DNA of 64,000 nt from Bombus terrestris (lineage: Eukaryota; Arthropoda; Insecta; Hymenoptera; Apidae), in the NCBI RefSeq assembly GCF_910591885.1, contig NC_063286.1, forward strand, positions 1,240,001-1,304,000, in the 5' to 3' direction. The translations under genes were made by a program, and so were the position numbers. Positions 13,501 through 28,470 of this stretch are shown here, one piece after another (position 1 is the stretch's first letter; every line of letters starts with the position of its first letter). A model generated the notes under the pieces. That model ran no database searches. It was given only the letters and a program-made list of their open reading frames with translations, and was not told the origin of the DNA.

Positions 13501-14100
13501 TAATGGTATATAACGTTATACGTTATATAGTAATGGTATATAACGTTATACGTTATATAGTAATAGTATATAACGTTATACGTTATATAGTAATAGTATA
13601 TAACGTTATACGTTATATAGTAATAGTATATAACGTTATACGTTATATAGTAATAGTATATAACGTTATACGTTATATAGTAATAGTATATAACGTTATA
13701 CGTTATATAGTAATATTATATAACGTTATACGTGATATGACAATACTATATAACGTTATACGTTATATAGTAACAGTATAGAACGTTGTACGTTATATAG
13801 TAATAGTATATAACGTTATACGTTATATAGTAATATTATATAACGTTATACGTGATATGGCAATACTATATAACGTTATACGTTATATAGTAACAGTATA
13901 GAACGTTGTACGTTATATAGTAATAGTATATAACGTTATACGTTATATAGTAATAGTATATAACGTTATACGTTATATAGTAATAGTATATAACGTTATA
14001 CGTTATATAGTAATAGTATATAACGTTATACGTTATATAGTAATAGTATATAACGTTATACGTGATATGGCAATACTATATAACGTTATACGTTATATAG
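10561..14100. repeat. Three related D-E-N-led units (starts 10561, 11821, 12721)
   Basis: Each unit starts D-E-N. The first two continue C-Y-V; the third has a CAATGGTATA-type N and lacks Y at that point. Units one and three run on to a pair of TAATGGTATA monomers (11281-11340, 13501-13560) and a D variant ending CGTGATATGA (11491, 13711), differing by a few monomers in length. Unit two is shorter and contains TAACGCTATA (12241) and an inverted 7-bp spacer at 12420. The segment ends at a monomer that keeps TAATAG but ends CGTGATATGG (14041). Confidence 0.8.
12420..12426. repeat. Inverted 7-bp spacer CTATTAC before a D-type end
   Basis: The monomer at 12421 should be D (TAATATTATA start) by comparison with the usual C-D-E-F order, but the spacer reads CTATTAC while the rest of the monomer, including CGTGATATGG, is unchanged. 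The adjacent 3-bp spacers are normal. Confidence 0.85.
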
Positions 14101-17100
14101 TAATAGTATATAACATTATACGTTATATAGTAATAGTATATAACGTTATACGTTATATAGTAATAGTATATTACGTTATACGTTATATAGTTATAGTATA
14201 TAACGTTATACGTTATATAGTAATAGTATATAACGTTATACGTTATATAGTAATAGTATAGAACGTTATGCGTTATATAGTAATAGTATATAACGTTATA
14301 CGTTATATAGTAATAGTATATAACGTTATACGTTATATAGTAATAGTATATAACGTTATACGTTATATAGTAATATTATATAACGTTATACGTTATATAG
14401 TAATAGTATATAACGTTATACGTTATATAGTAATAGTATATAACGTTATACGTTATATAGTAATAGTATAGAACGTTGTACGTTATATAGTAATAGTATA
14501 TAACGTTATACGTTATATAGTAATAGTATATAACGTTATACGTTATATAGTAATAGTATATAACGTTATACGTTATATAGTAATAGTATATAACGTTATA
14601 CGTTATATAGTAGTAGTATATAAGGCTATACGTTATATAGTAATAGTATATAACGTTATGCGTTATATAGTAATAGTATATAACGTTATACGTTATATAG
14701 TAATAGTATATAACGTTATACGTTATATAGTAATAGTATATTACGTTATACGTTATATAGTAATAGTATATAACGTTATACGTTATATAGTAATAGTATA
14801 TAACGTTATACGTTATATAGTAATAGTATATAACGTTATACGATATATAGTAATAGTATATAACGTTATACGTTATATAGTAATAGTATATAACGTTATA
14901 CGTTATATAGTAATAGTATATAACGTTATACGTTATATAGTAATAGTATATAACGTTATACGTTATATAGTAATATTATATAACGTTATACGTGATATGG
15001 CAATACTATATAACGTTATACGATATGTAGTAATAGTATATAACGTTATACGTTATATAGTAATAGTATATAACGTTATACGTTATATAGTAATAGTATA
15101 TAACGTTATACGTTATATAGTAATAGTATATAACGTTCTACGTTATATAGTAATAGTATATAACGTTGTACGTTACATAGTAATAGTATATAACGTTATA
15201 CGTTATATAGTAATAGTATATTACGTTATACGTTATATAGTAATAGTATATAACGTTATACGTTATATAGTAATAGTATATAACGTTATACGTTATATAG
15301 TAATAGTGTATAACGTTATGCGTTATATAGTAATAGTATATAACGTTATACGTTAGATAGTAATAGTATATAACGTTATACGTTATATAGTAATAGTATA
15401 TTACGTTATACGTTATATAGTAATAGTATATAACGTTATACGTTATATAGTAATAGTAAATAACGCTATACGTTATATAGTAATATTATATAACGTTATA
15501 CGTGATATGGCAATACTATATAACGTTATACGTTATATAGTAACAGTATAGAACGTTGTACGTTATATAGTAATAGTATATAACGTTATACGTTATATAG
15601 TAATATTATATAACGTTATACGTGATATGGCAACACTATATAACGTTATACGTTATATAGTAACAGTATAGAACGTTGTACGTTATATAGTAATAGTATA
15701 TAACGTTATACGTTATATAGTAATAGTATATAACGTTATACGTTATATAGTAATAGTATATAACGTTATACGTTATATAGTAATATTATATAACGTTATA
15801 CGTGATATGGCAATACTATATAACGTTATACGTTATATAGTAACAGTATAGAACGTTGTACGTTATATAGTAATAGTATATAACGTTATACGTTATATAG
15901 TAATATTATATAACGTTATACGTGATATGGCAATACTATATAACGTTATACGTTATATAGTAACAGTATAGAACGTTGTACGTTATATAGTAATAGTATA
16001 TAACGTTATACGTTATATAGTAATAGTATATTACGTTATACGTTATATAGTAATAGTATATAACGTTATACGTTATATAGTAATAGTATATAACGTTATA
16101 CGTTATATAGTAATAGTATATAACGTTATGCGTTATATAGTAATAGTATATAACGTTATACGTTATATAGTAATAGTATATAACGTTATACGTTATATAG
16201 TAATAGTATATAACGTTATACGTTATATAGTAATAGTATATAACGTTATACGTTATATAGTAATAGTATGTAACGTTATACGTTATATAGTAATAGTATA
16301 TAACGTTATACGTTATATAGTAATAGTATATAACGTTATACGTTATATAGTAATAGTATATAACGTTATACGTTATATAGTAGTAGTATATAAGGCTATA
16401 CGTTATATAGTAATAGTATATAACGTTATGCGTTATATAGTAATAGTATATAACGTTATACGTTATATAGTAATAGTATATAACGTTATACGTTATATAG
16501 TAATAGTATATAACGTTATGCGTTATATAGTAATAGTATATAACGTTATACGTTATATAGTAATAGTATATAACGTTATACGTTATATAGTAATAGTATA
16601 TAACGTTATACGTTATATAGTAATAGTATATAACGTTATACGTTATATAGTAATAGTATGTAACGTTATGCGTTATATAGTAATAGTATATAACGTTATA
16701 CGTTATATAGTAATAGCATATAACGTTATACGTTATATAGTAATAGTATATTACGTTATACGTTATATAGTAATAGTATATAACGTTATACGTTATATAG
16801 TAATAGTATATAACGTTATACGTTATATAGTAATAGTATATAACGTTATACGTTATATAGTAATAGTATATAACGTTATACGTTATATAGTAATGGTATA
16901 TAACGTTATACGTTATATAGTAATAGTATATAACGTTATACGTTATATAGTAATAGTATATAACGTTATACGTTATATAGTAATAGTATATAACGTTATA
17001 CGTTATATAGTAATAGTATATAACGTTATACGTTATATAGTAATAGTATATAACGTTATACGTTATATAGTAATATTATATAACGTTATACGTGATATGA

Positions 17101-18030
17101 CAATACTATATAACGTTATACGTTATATAGTAACAGTATAGAACGTTGTACGTTATATAGTAATAGTATATAACGTTATACGTTATATAGTAATATTATA
17201 TAACGTTATACGTGATATGGCAATACTATATAACGTTATACGTTATATAGTAACAGTATAGAACGTTGTACGTTATATAGTAATAGTATATAACGTTATA
17301 CGTTATATAGTAATAGTATATAACGTTATACGTTATATAGTAATAGTATATAACGTTATACGTTATATAGTAATAGTATATAACGTTATACGTTATATAG
17401 TAATATTATATAACGTTATACGTGATATGGCAATACTATATAACGTTATACGTTATATAGTAATAGTATATAACATTATACGTTATATAGTAATAGTATA
17501 TAACGTTATACGTTATATAGTAATAGTATATAACGTTATACGTTATATAGTAATATTATATAACGTTATACGTGATATGGCAATACTATATAACGTTATA
17601 CGTTATATAGTAATAGTATATAACGTTATACGTTATATAGTAATATTATATAACGTTATACGTGATATGACAATACTATATAACGTTATACGTTATATAG
17701 TAACAGTATAGAACGTTGTACGTTATATAGTAATAGTATATAACGTTATACGTTATATAGTAATATTATATAACGTTATACGTGATATGGCAATACTATA
17801 TAACGTTATACGTTATATAGTAACAGTATAGAACGTTGTACGTTATATAGTAATAGTATATAACGTTATACGTTATATAGTAATAGTATATAACGTTATA
17901 CGTTATATAGTAATAGTATATAACGTTATACGTTATATAGTAATAGTATATAACGTTATACGTTATATAGTAATATTATATAACGTTATACGTGATATGG
18001 CAATACTATATAACGTTATACGTTATATAG
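14101..18030. repeat. Higher-order unit I, 3,930 bp (131 monomers)
   Basis: It begins N-C-Y-V and has a GAACGTTATG monomer (14251), f (14461), the first S in the window (14611), H-J (15121-15180), K (15301), triads (15481-15990), a second S (16381), TAATAGTATG monomers (16261, 16651), CGTGATATGA-ended D monomers (17071, 17641) and an N at 17461. Its first 2.3 kb matches unit II at offset 3,930; the rest matches unit III at offset 6,960. Confidence 0.88.
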
Positions 18031-21000
18031 TAATAGTATATAACATTATACGTTATATAGTAATAGTATATAACGTTATACGTTATATAGTAATAGTATA
18101 TTACGTTATACGTTATATAGTTATAGTATATAACGTTATACGTTATATAGTAATAGTATATAACGTTATACGTTATATAGTAATAGTATAGAACGTTATG
18201 CGTTATATAGTAATAGTATATAACGTTATACGTTATATAGTAATAGTATATAACGTTATACGTTATATAGTAATAGTATATAACGTTATACGTTATATAG
18301 TAATATTATATAACGTTATACGTTATATAGTAATAGTATATAACGTTATACGTTATATAGTAATAGTATATAACGTTATACGTTATATAGTAATAGTATA
18401 GAACGTTGTACGTTATATAGTAATAGTATATAACGTTATACGTTATATAGTAATAGTATATAACGTTATACGTTATATAGTAATAGTATATAACGTTATA
18501 CGTTATATAGTAATAGTATATAACGTTATACGTTATATAGTAGTTGTATATAAGGCTATACGTTATATAGTAATAGTATATAACGTTATGCGTTATATAG
18601 TAATAGTATATAACGTTATACGTTATATAGTAATAGTATATAACGTTATACGTTATATAGTAATAGTATATTACGTTATACGTTATATAGTAATAGTATA
18701 TAACGTTATACGTTATATAGTAATAGTATATAACGTTATACGTTATATAGTAATAGTATATAACGTTATACGATATATAGTAATAGTATATAACGTTATA
18801 CGTTATATAGTAATAGTATATAACGTTATACGTTATATAGTAATAGTATATAACGTTATACGTTATATAGTAATAGTATATAACGTTATACGTTATATAG
18901 TAATATTATATAACGTTATACGTGATATGGCAATACTATATAACGTTATACGATATGTAGTAATAGTATATAACGTTATACGTTATATAGTAATAGTATA
19001 TAACGTTATACGTTATATAGTAATAGTATATAACGTTATACGTTATATAGTAATAGTATATAACGTTCTACGTTATATAGTAATAGTATATAACGTTGTA
19101 CGTTACATAGTAATAGTATATAACGTTATACGTTATATAGTAATAGTATATTACGTTATACGTTATATAGTAATAGTATATAACGTTATACGTTATATAG
19201 TAATAGTATATAACGTTATACGTTATATAGTAATAGTGTATAACGTTATGCGTTATATAGTAATAGTATATAACGTTATACGTTATATAGTAATAGTATA
19301 TAACGTTATACGTTATATAGTAATAGTATATTACGTTATACGTTATATAGTAATAGTATATAACGTTATACGTTATATAGTAATAGTATATAACGCTATA
19401 CGTTATATAGTAATATTATATAACGTTATACGTGATATGGCAATACTATATAACGTTATACGTTATATAGTAACAGTATAGAACGTTGTACGTTATATAG
19501 TAATAGTATATAACGTTATACGTTATATAGTAATATTATATAACGTTATACGTGATATGGCAACACTATATAACGTTATACGTTATATAGTAACAGTATA
19601 GGACGTTGTACGTTATATAGTAATAGTATATAACGTTATACGTTATATAGTAATAGTATATAACGTTATACGTTATATAGTAATAGTATATAACGTTATA
19701 CGTTATATAGTAATATTATATAACGTTATACGTGATATGGCAATACTATATAACGTTATACGTTATATAGTAACAGTATAGAACGTTGTACGTTATATAG
19801 TAATAGTATATAACGTTATACGTTATATAGTAATATTATATAACGTTATACGTGATATGGCAATACTATATAACGTTATACGTTATATAGTAACAGTATA
19901 GAACGTTGTACGTTATATAGTAATAGTATATAACGTTATACGTTATATAGTAATAGTATATTACGTTATACGTTATATAGTTATAGTATATAACGTTATA
20001 CGTTATATAGTAATAGTATATAACGTTATACGTTATATAGTAATAGTATATAACGTTATGCGTTATATAGTAATAGTATATAACGTTATACGTTATATAG
20101 TAATAGTATATAACGTTATACGTTATATAGTAATAGTATATAACGTTATACGTTATATAGTAATAGTATATAACGTTATACGTTATATAGTAATAGTATG
20201 TAACGTTATACGTTATATAGTAATAGTATATAACGTTATACGTTATATAGTAATAGTATATAACGTTATACGTTATATAGTAATAGTATATAACGTTATA
20301 CGTTATATAGTAGTAGTATATAAGGCTATACGTTATATAGTAATAGTATATAACGTTATGCGTTATATAGTAATAGTATATAACGTTATACGTTATATAG
20401 TAATAGTATATAACGTTATACGTTATATAGTAATAGTATATTACGTTATACGTTATATAGTAATAGTATATAACGTTATACGTTATATAGTAATAGTATA
20501 GAACGTTGTACGTTATATAGTAATAGTATATAACGTTATACGTTATATAGTAATAGTATATAACGTTATACGTTATATAGTAATAGTATATAACGTTATA
20601 CGTTATATAGTAATATTATATAACGTTATACGTGATATGGCAATACTATATAACGTTATACGTTATATAGTAATAGTATATAACATTATACGTTATATAG
20701 TAATAGTATATAACGTTATACGTTATATAGTAATAGTATATTACGTTATACGTTATATAGTTATAGTATATAACGTTATACGTTATATAGTAATAGTATA
20801 TAACGTTATACGTTATATAGTAATAGTATATAACGTTATACGTGATATGGCAATACTATATAAAGTTATACGTTATATAGTAATACTATATAACGTTATA
20901 CGTTATATAGTAATAGTATATAACGTTATACGTTATATAGTAATAGTATATAACGTTATACGTTATATAGTAATATTATATAACGTTATACGTGATATGG

Positions 21001-21060
21001 CAACACTATATAACGTTATACGTTATATAGTAACAGTATAGGACGTTGTACGTTATATAG
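18031..21060. repeat. Higher-order unit II, 3,030 bp (101 monomers)
   Basis: It matches unit I from N (18031) through S (20311) and M (20341), then takes a different, 900-bp shorter tail. That tail is Y, C, f (20491), D-E-N (20611-20700), R-Q (20851-20910) and a D-E'-F with GGACGTTGTA (21031). The S monomer at 18541 reads TAGTTG, unlike all other S copies. Units I and II together form the 6,960-bp unit that is duplicated next. Confidence 0.87.
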
Positions 21061-24000
21061 TAATAGTATATAACATTATACGTTATATAGTAATAGTATA
21101 TAACGTTATACGTTATATAGTAATAGTATATTACGTTATACGTTATATAGTTATAGTATATAACGTTATACGTTATATAGTAATAGTATATAACGTTATA
21201 CGTTATATAGTAATAGTATAGAACGTTATGCGTTATATAGTAATAGTATATAACGTTATACGTTATATAGTAATAGTATATAACGTTATACGTTATATAG
21301 TAATAGTATATAACGTTATACGTTATATAGTAATATTATATAACGTTATACGTTATATAGTAATAGTATATAACGTTATACGTTATATAGTAATAGTATA
21401 TAACGTTATACGTTATATAGTAATAGTATAGAACGTTGTACGTTATATAGTAATAGTATATAACGTTATACGTTATATAGTAATAGTATATAACGTTATA
21501 CGTTATATAGTAATAGTATATAACGTTATACGTTATATAGTAATAGTATATAACGTTATACGTTATATAGTAGTAGTATATAAGGCTATACGTTATATAG
21601 TAATAGTATATAACGTTATGCGTTATATAGTAATAGTATATAACGTTATACGTTATATAGTAATAGTATATAACGTTATACGTTATATAGTAATAGTATA
21701 TTACGTTATACGTTATATAGTAATAGTATATAACGTTATACGTTATATAGTAATAGTATATAACGTTATACGTTATATAGTAATAGTATATAACGTTATA
21801 CGATATATAGTAATAGTATATAACGTTATACGTTATATAGTAATAGTATATAACGTTATACGTTATATAGTAATAGTATATAACGTTATACGTTATATAG
21901 TAATAGTATATAACGTTATACGTTATATAGTAATATTATATAACGTTATACGTGATATGGCAATACTATATAACGTTATACGATATGTAGTAATAGTATA
22001 TAACGTTATACGTTATATAGTAATAGTATATAACGTTATACGTTATATAGTAATAGTATATAACGTTATACGTTATATAGTAATAGTATATAACGTTCTA
22101 CGTTATATAGTAATAGTATATAACGTTGTACGTTACATAGTAATAGTATATAACGTTATACGTTATATAGTAATAGTATATTACGTTATACGTTATATAG
22201 TAATAGTATATAACGTTATACGTTATATAGTAATAGTATATAACGTTATACGTTATATAGTAATAGTGTATAACGTTATGCGTTATATAGTAATAGTATA
22301 TAACGTTATACGTTATATAGTAATAGTATATAACGTTATACGTTATATAGTAATAGTATATTACGTTATACGTTATATAGTAATAGTATATAACGTTATA
22401 CGTTATATAGTAATAGTAAATAACGCTATACGTTATATAGTAATATTATATAACGTTATACGTGATATGGCAATACTATATAACGTTATACGTTATATAG
22501 TAACAGTATAGAACGTTGTACGTTATATAGTAATAGTATATAACGTTATACGTTATATAGTAATATTATATAACGTTATACGTGATATGGCAACACTATA
22601 TAACGTTATACGTTATATAGTAACAGTATAGAACGTTGTACGTTATATAGTAATAGTATATAACGTTATACGTTATATAGTAATAGTATATAACGTTATA
22701 CGTTATATAGTAATAGTATATAACGTTATACGTTATATAGTAATATTATATAACGTTATACGTGATATGGCAATACTATATAACGTTATACGTTATATAG
22801 TAACAGTATAGAACGTTGTACGTTATATAGTAATAGTATATAACGTTATACGTTATATAGTAATATTATATAACGTTATACGTGATATGGCAATACTATA
22901 TAACGTTATACGTTATATAGTAACAGTATAGAACGTTGTACGTTATATAGTAATAGTATATAACGTTATACGTTATATAGTAATAGTATATTACGTTATA
23001 CGTTATATAGTTATAGTATATAACGTTATACGTTATATAGTAATAGTATATAACGTTATACGTTATATAGTAATAGTATATAACGTTATGCGTTATATAG
23101 TAATAGTATATAACGTTATACGTTATATAGTAATAGTATATAACGTTATACGTTATATAGTAATAGTATATAACGTTATACGTTATATAGTAATAGTATA
23201 TAACGTTATACGTTATATAGTAATAGTATGTAACGTTATACGTTATATAGTAATAGTATATAACGTTATACGTTATATAGTAATAGTATATAACGTTATA
23301 CGTTATATAGTAATAGTATATAACGTTATACGTTATATAGTAGTAGTATATAAGGCTATACGTTATATAGTAATAGTATATAACGTTATGCGTTATATAG
23401 TAATAGTATATAACGTTATACGTTATATAGTAATAGTATATAACGTTATACGTTATATAGTAATAGTATATAACGTTATGCGTTATATAGTAATAGTATA
23501 TAACGTTATACGTTATATAGTAATAGTATATAACGTTATACGTTATATAGTAATAGTATATAACGTTATACGTTATATAGTAATAGTATATAACGTTATA
23601 CGTTATATAGTAATAGTATGTAACGTTATGCGTTATATAGTAATAGTATATAACGTTATACGTTATATAGTAATAGCATATAACGTTATACGTTATATAG
23701 TAATAGTATATTACGTTATACGTTATATAGTAATAGTATATAACGTTATACGTTATATAGTAATAGTATATAACGTTATACGTTATATAGTAATAGTATA
23801 TAACGTTATACGTTATATAGTAATAGTATATAACGTTATACGTTATATAGTAATGGTATATAACGTTATACGTTATATAGTAATAGTATATAACGTTATA
23901 CGTTATATAGTAATAGTATATAACGTTATACGTTATATAGTAATAGTATATAACGTTATACGTTATATAGTAATAGTATATAACGTTATACGTTATATAG

Positions 24001-24990
24001 TAATAGTATATAACGTTATACGTTATATAGTAATATTATATAACGTTATACGTGATATGACAATACTATATAACGTTATACGTTATATAGTAACAGTATA
24101 GAACGTTGTACGTTATATAGTAATAGTATATAACGTTATACGTTATATAGTAATATTATATAACGTTATACGTGATATGGCAATACTATATAACGTTATA
24201 CGTTATATAGTAACAGTATAGAACGTTGTACGTTATATAGTAATAGTATATAACGTTATACGTTATATAGTAATAGTATATAACGTTATACGTTATATAG
24301 TAATAGTATATAACGTTATACGTTATATAGTAATAGTATATAACGTTATACGTTATATAGTAATATTATATAACGTTATACGTGATATGGCAATACTATA
24401 TAACGTTATACGTTATATAGTAATAGTATATAACATTATACGTTATATAGTAATAGTATATAACGTTATACGTTATATAGTAATAGTATATAACGTTATA
24501 CGTTATATAGTAATATTATATAACGTTATACGTGATATGGCAATACTATATAACGTTATACGTTATATAGTAATAGTATATAACGTTATACGTTATATAG
24601 TAATATTATATAACGTTATACGTGATATGACAATACTATATAACGTTATACGTTATATAGTAACAGTATAGAACGTTGTACGTTATATAGTAATAGTATA
24701 TAACGTTATACGTTATATAGTAATATTATATAACGTTATACGTGATATGGCAATACTATATAACGTTATACGTTATATAGTAACAGTATAGAACGTTGTA
24801 CGTTATATAGTAATAGTATATAACGTTATACGTTATATAGTAATAGTATATAACGTTATACGTTATATAGTAATAGTATATAACGTTATACGTTATATAG
24901 TAATAGTATATAACGTTATACGTTATATAGTAATATTATATAACGTTATACGTGATATGGCAATACTATATAACGTTATACGTTATATAG
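21061..24990. repeat. Higher-order unit III, 3,930 bp, duplicate of unit I
   Basis: It matches 14101-18030 at offset 6,960. Differences seen: a CGTTAGATAG end in unit I (15351-15360) is consensus here, and the monomer at 23011 starts TTATAG where 16051 starts TAATAG. Marker order is otherwise unchanged, including S at 21571 and 23341, TAATAGTAAA with TAACGCTATA at 22411, and CGTGATATGA-ended D at 24031 and 24601. Confidence 0.9.
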
Positions 24991-26716
24991 TAATAGTATA
25001 TAACATTATACGTTATATAGTAATAGTATATAACGTTATACGTTATATAGTAATAGTATATTACGTTATACGTTATATAGTTATAGTATATAACGTTATA
25101 CGTTATATAGTAATAGTATATAACGTTATACGTTATATAGTAATAGTATAGAACGTTATGCGTTATATAGTAATAGTATATAACGTTATACGTTATATAG
25201 TAATAGTATATAACGTTATACGTTATATAGTAATAGTATATAACGTTATACGTTATATAGTAATATTATATAACGTTATACGTTATATAGTAATAGTATA
25301 TAACGTTATACGTTATATAGTAATAGTATATAACGTTATACGTTATATAGTAATAGTATAGAACGTTGTACGTTATATAGTAATAGTATATAACGTTATA
25401 CGTTATATAGTAATAGTATATAACGTTATACGTTATATAGTAATAGTATATAACGTTATACGTTATATAGTAATAGTATATAACGTTATACGTTATATAG
25501 TAGTAGTATATAAGGCTATACGTTATATAGTAATAGTATATAACGTTATGCGTTATATAGTAATAGTATATAACGTTATACGTTATATAGTAATAGTATA
25601 TAACGTTATACGTTATATAGTAATAGTATATTACGTTATACGTTATATAGTAATAGTATATAACGTTATACGTTATATAGTAATAGTATATAACGTTATA
25701 CGTTATATAGTAATAGTATATAACGTTATACGATATATAGTAATAGTATATAACGTTATACGTTATATAGTAATAGTATATAACGTTATACGTTATATAG
25801 TAATAGTATATAACGTTATACGTTATATAGTAATAGTATATAACGTTATACGTTATATAGTAATATTATATAACGTTATACGTGATATGGCAATACTATA
25901 TAACGTTATACGATATGTAGTAATAGTATATAACGTTATACGTTATATAGTAATAGTATATAACGTTATACGTTATATAGTAATAGTATATAACGTTATA
26001 CGTTATATAGTAATAGTATATAACGTTCTACGTTATATAGTAATAGTATATAACGTTGTACGTTACATAGTAATAGTATATAACGTTATACGTTATATAG
26101 TAATAGTATATTACGTTATACGTTATATAGTAATAGTATATAACGTTATACGTTATATAGTAATAGTATATAACGTTATACGTTATATAGTAATAGTGTA
26201 TAACGTTATGCGTTATATAGTAATAGTATATAACGTTATACGTTATATAGTAATAGTATATAACGTTATACGTTATATAGTAATAGTATATTACGTTATA
26301 CGTTATATAGTAATAGTATATAACGTTATACGTTATATAGTAATAGTATATAACGCTATACGTTATATAGTAATATTATATAACGTTATACGTGATATGG
26401 CAATACTATATAACGTTATACGTTATATAGTAACAGTATAGAACGTTGTACGTTATATAGTAATAGTATATAACGTTATACGTTATATAGTAATATTATA
26501 TAACGTTATACGTGATATGGCAACACTATATAACGTTATACGTTATATAGTAACAGTATAGGACGTTGTACGTTATATAGTAATAGTATATAACGTTATA
26601 CGTTATATAGTAATAGTATATAACGTTATACGTTATATAGTAATAGTATATAACGTTATACGTTATATAGTAATATTATATAACGTTATACGTGATATGG
26701 CAATACTATATAACGT

Positions 26717-26719
26717 ATA
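26717..26719. repeat. Flipped 3-bp spacer (ATA for TAT)
   Basis: The E monomer at 26701 reads TAACGTATAA. Its paralogue at 19741 reads TAACGTTATA, so the flip post-dates the 6,960-bp duplication or was reversed in the other copy. Confidence 0.85.
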
Positions 26720-26836
26720 ACGTTATATAGTAACAGTATAGAACGTTGTACGTTATATAGTAATAGTATATAACGTTATACGTTATATAGTAATATTATA
26801 TAACGTTATACGTGATATGGCAATACTATATAACGT

Positions 26837-26839
26837 ATA
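26837..26839. repeat. Flipped 3-bp spacer (ATA for TAT), 120 bp from the last
   Basis: The E monomer at 26821 has the same change as the E at 26701. The paralogue at 19861 is normal. Two flips at equivalent places in adjacent triads suggest two events, or one flip copied to the neighbour by conversion. Confidence 0.85.
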
Positions 26840-28020
26840 ACGTTATATAGTAACAGTATAGAACGTTGTACGTTATATAGTAATAGTATATAACGTTATA
26901 CGTTATATAGTAATAGTATATTACGTTATACGTTATATAGTTATAGTATATAACGTTATACGTTATATAGTAATAGTATATAACGTTATACGTTATATAG
27001 TAATAGTATATAACGTTATGCGTTATATAGTAATAGTATATAACGTTATACGTTATATAGTAATAGTATATAACGTTATACGTTATATAGTAATAGTATA
27101 TAACGTTATACGTTATATAGTAATAGTATATAACGTTATACGTTATATAGTAATAGTATGTAACGTTATACGTTATATAGTAATAGTATATAACGTTATA
27201 CGTTATATAGTAATAGTATATAACGTTATACGTTATATAGTAATAGTATATAACGTTATACGTTATATAGTAGTAGTATATAAGGCTATACGTTATATAG
27301 TAATAGTATATAACGTTATACGTTATATAGTAATAGTATATAACGTTATACGTTATATAGTAATAGTATATAACGTTATACGTTATATAGTAATAGTATA
27401 TTACGTTATACGTTATATAGTAATAGTATATAACGTTATACGTTATATAGTAATAGTATAGAACGTTGTACGTTATATAGTAATAGTATATAACGTTATA
27501 CGTTATATAGTAATAGTATATAACGTTATACGTTATATAGTAATAGTATATAACGTTATACGTTATATAGTAATATTATATAACGTTATACGTGATATGG
27601 CAATACTATATAACGTTATACGTTATATAGTAATAGTATATAACATTATACGTTATATAGTAATAGTATATAACGTTATACGTTATATAGTAATAGTATA
27701 TTACGTTATACGTTATATAGTTATAGTATATAACGTTATACGTTATATAGTAATAGTATATAACGTTATACGTTATATAGTAATAGTATATAACGTTATA
27801 CGTGATATGGCAATACTATATAAAGTTATACGTTATATAGTAATACTATATAACGTTATACGTTATATAGTAATAGTATATAACGTTATACGTTATATAG
27901 TAATAGTATATAACGTTATACGTTGTATAGTAATATTATATAACGTTATACGTTATATAGTAATAGTATATAACGTTATACGTTATATAGTAATAGTATA
28001 TAACGTTATGCGTTATATAG

Positions 28021-28470
28021 TAATAGTATATAACGTTATACGTTATATAGTAATAGTATATAACCTTATACGTTATATAGTAATAGTATAGAACGTTGTA
28101 CGTTATATAGTAATTGTATATAACGTTATACGTTATATAGTAATATTATATAACGTTATACGTGATATGGCAATACTATATAAAGTTATACGTTATATAG
28201 TAATACTATATAACGTTATACGTTATATAGTAATAGTATATAACGTTATACGTTATATAGTAATAGAATATAACGTTATACGTTATATAGTAATAGTATA
28301 TAACGTTATACGTTATATAGTAATAGTATATAACGTTATACGTTATATAGTAATAGTATATAACGTTATACGTTATATAGTAATAGTATATAACGTTATA
28401 CGTTATATAGTAATAGTATATAACGTTATACGTTATATAGTAATAGTATATAACGTTATACTTTATATAG
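28021..28470. repeat. Satellite segment with U-f-W-D-R-Q-C-P order
   Basis: U (28051), f (28081), W (28111), D (28141), R (28171), Q (28201), C, P (28261), then consensus monomers and one with a CTTTATATAG end (28441). It is the junction between unit IV and the 4,080-bp duplication, and holds nothing except satellite. Confidence 0.85.

Larger units (their letters stand above)
24991..28020. repeat. Higher-order unit IV, duplicate of unit II with a changed tail
   Basis: It matches 18031 onward at offset 6,960 to about 27920, where a CGTTGTATAG end starts a different continuation. Differences from unit II: TAGTAG versus TAGTTG at 25501/18541, TAACGTTATA versus TAACGTTATG at 27301/20341, and two flipped 3-bp spacers (26717-26719 and 26837-26839) that are normal in unit II. 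Confidence 0.88.
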
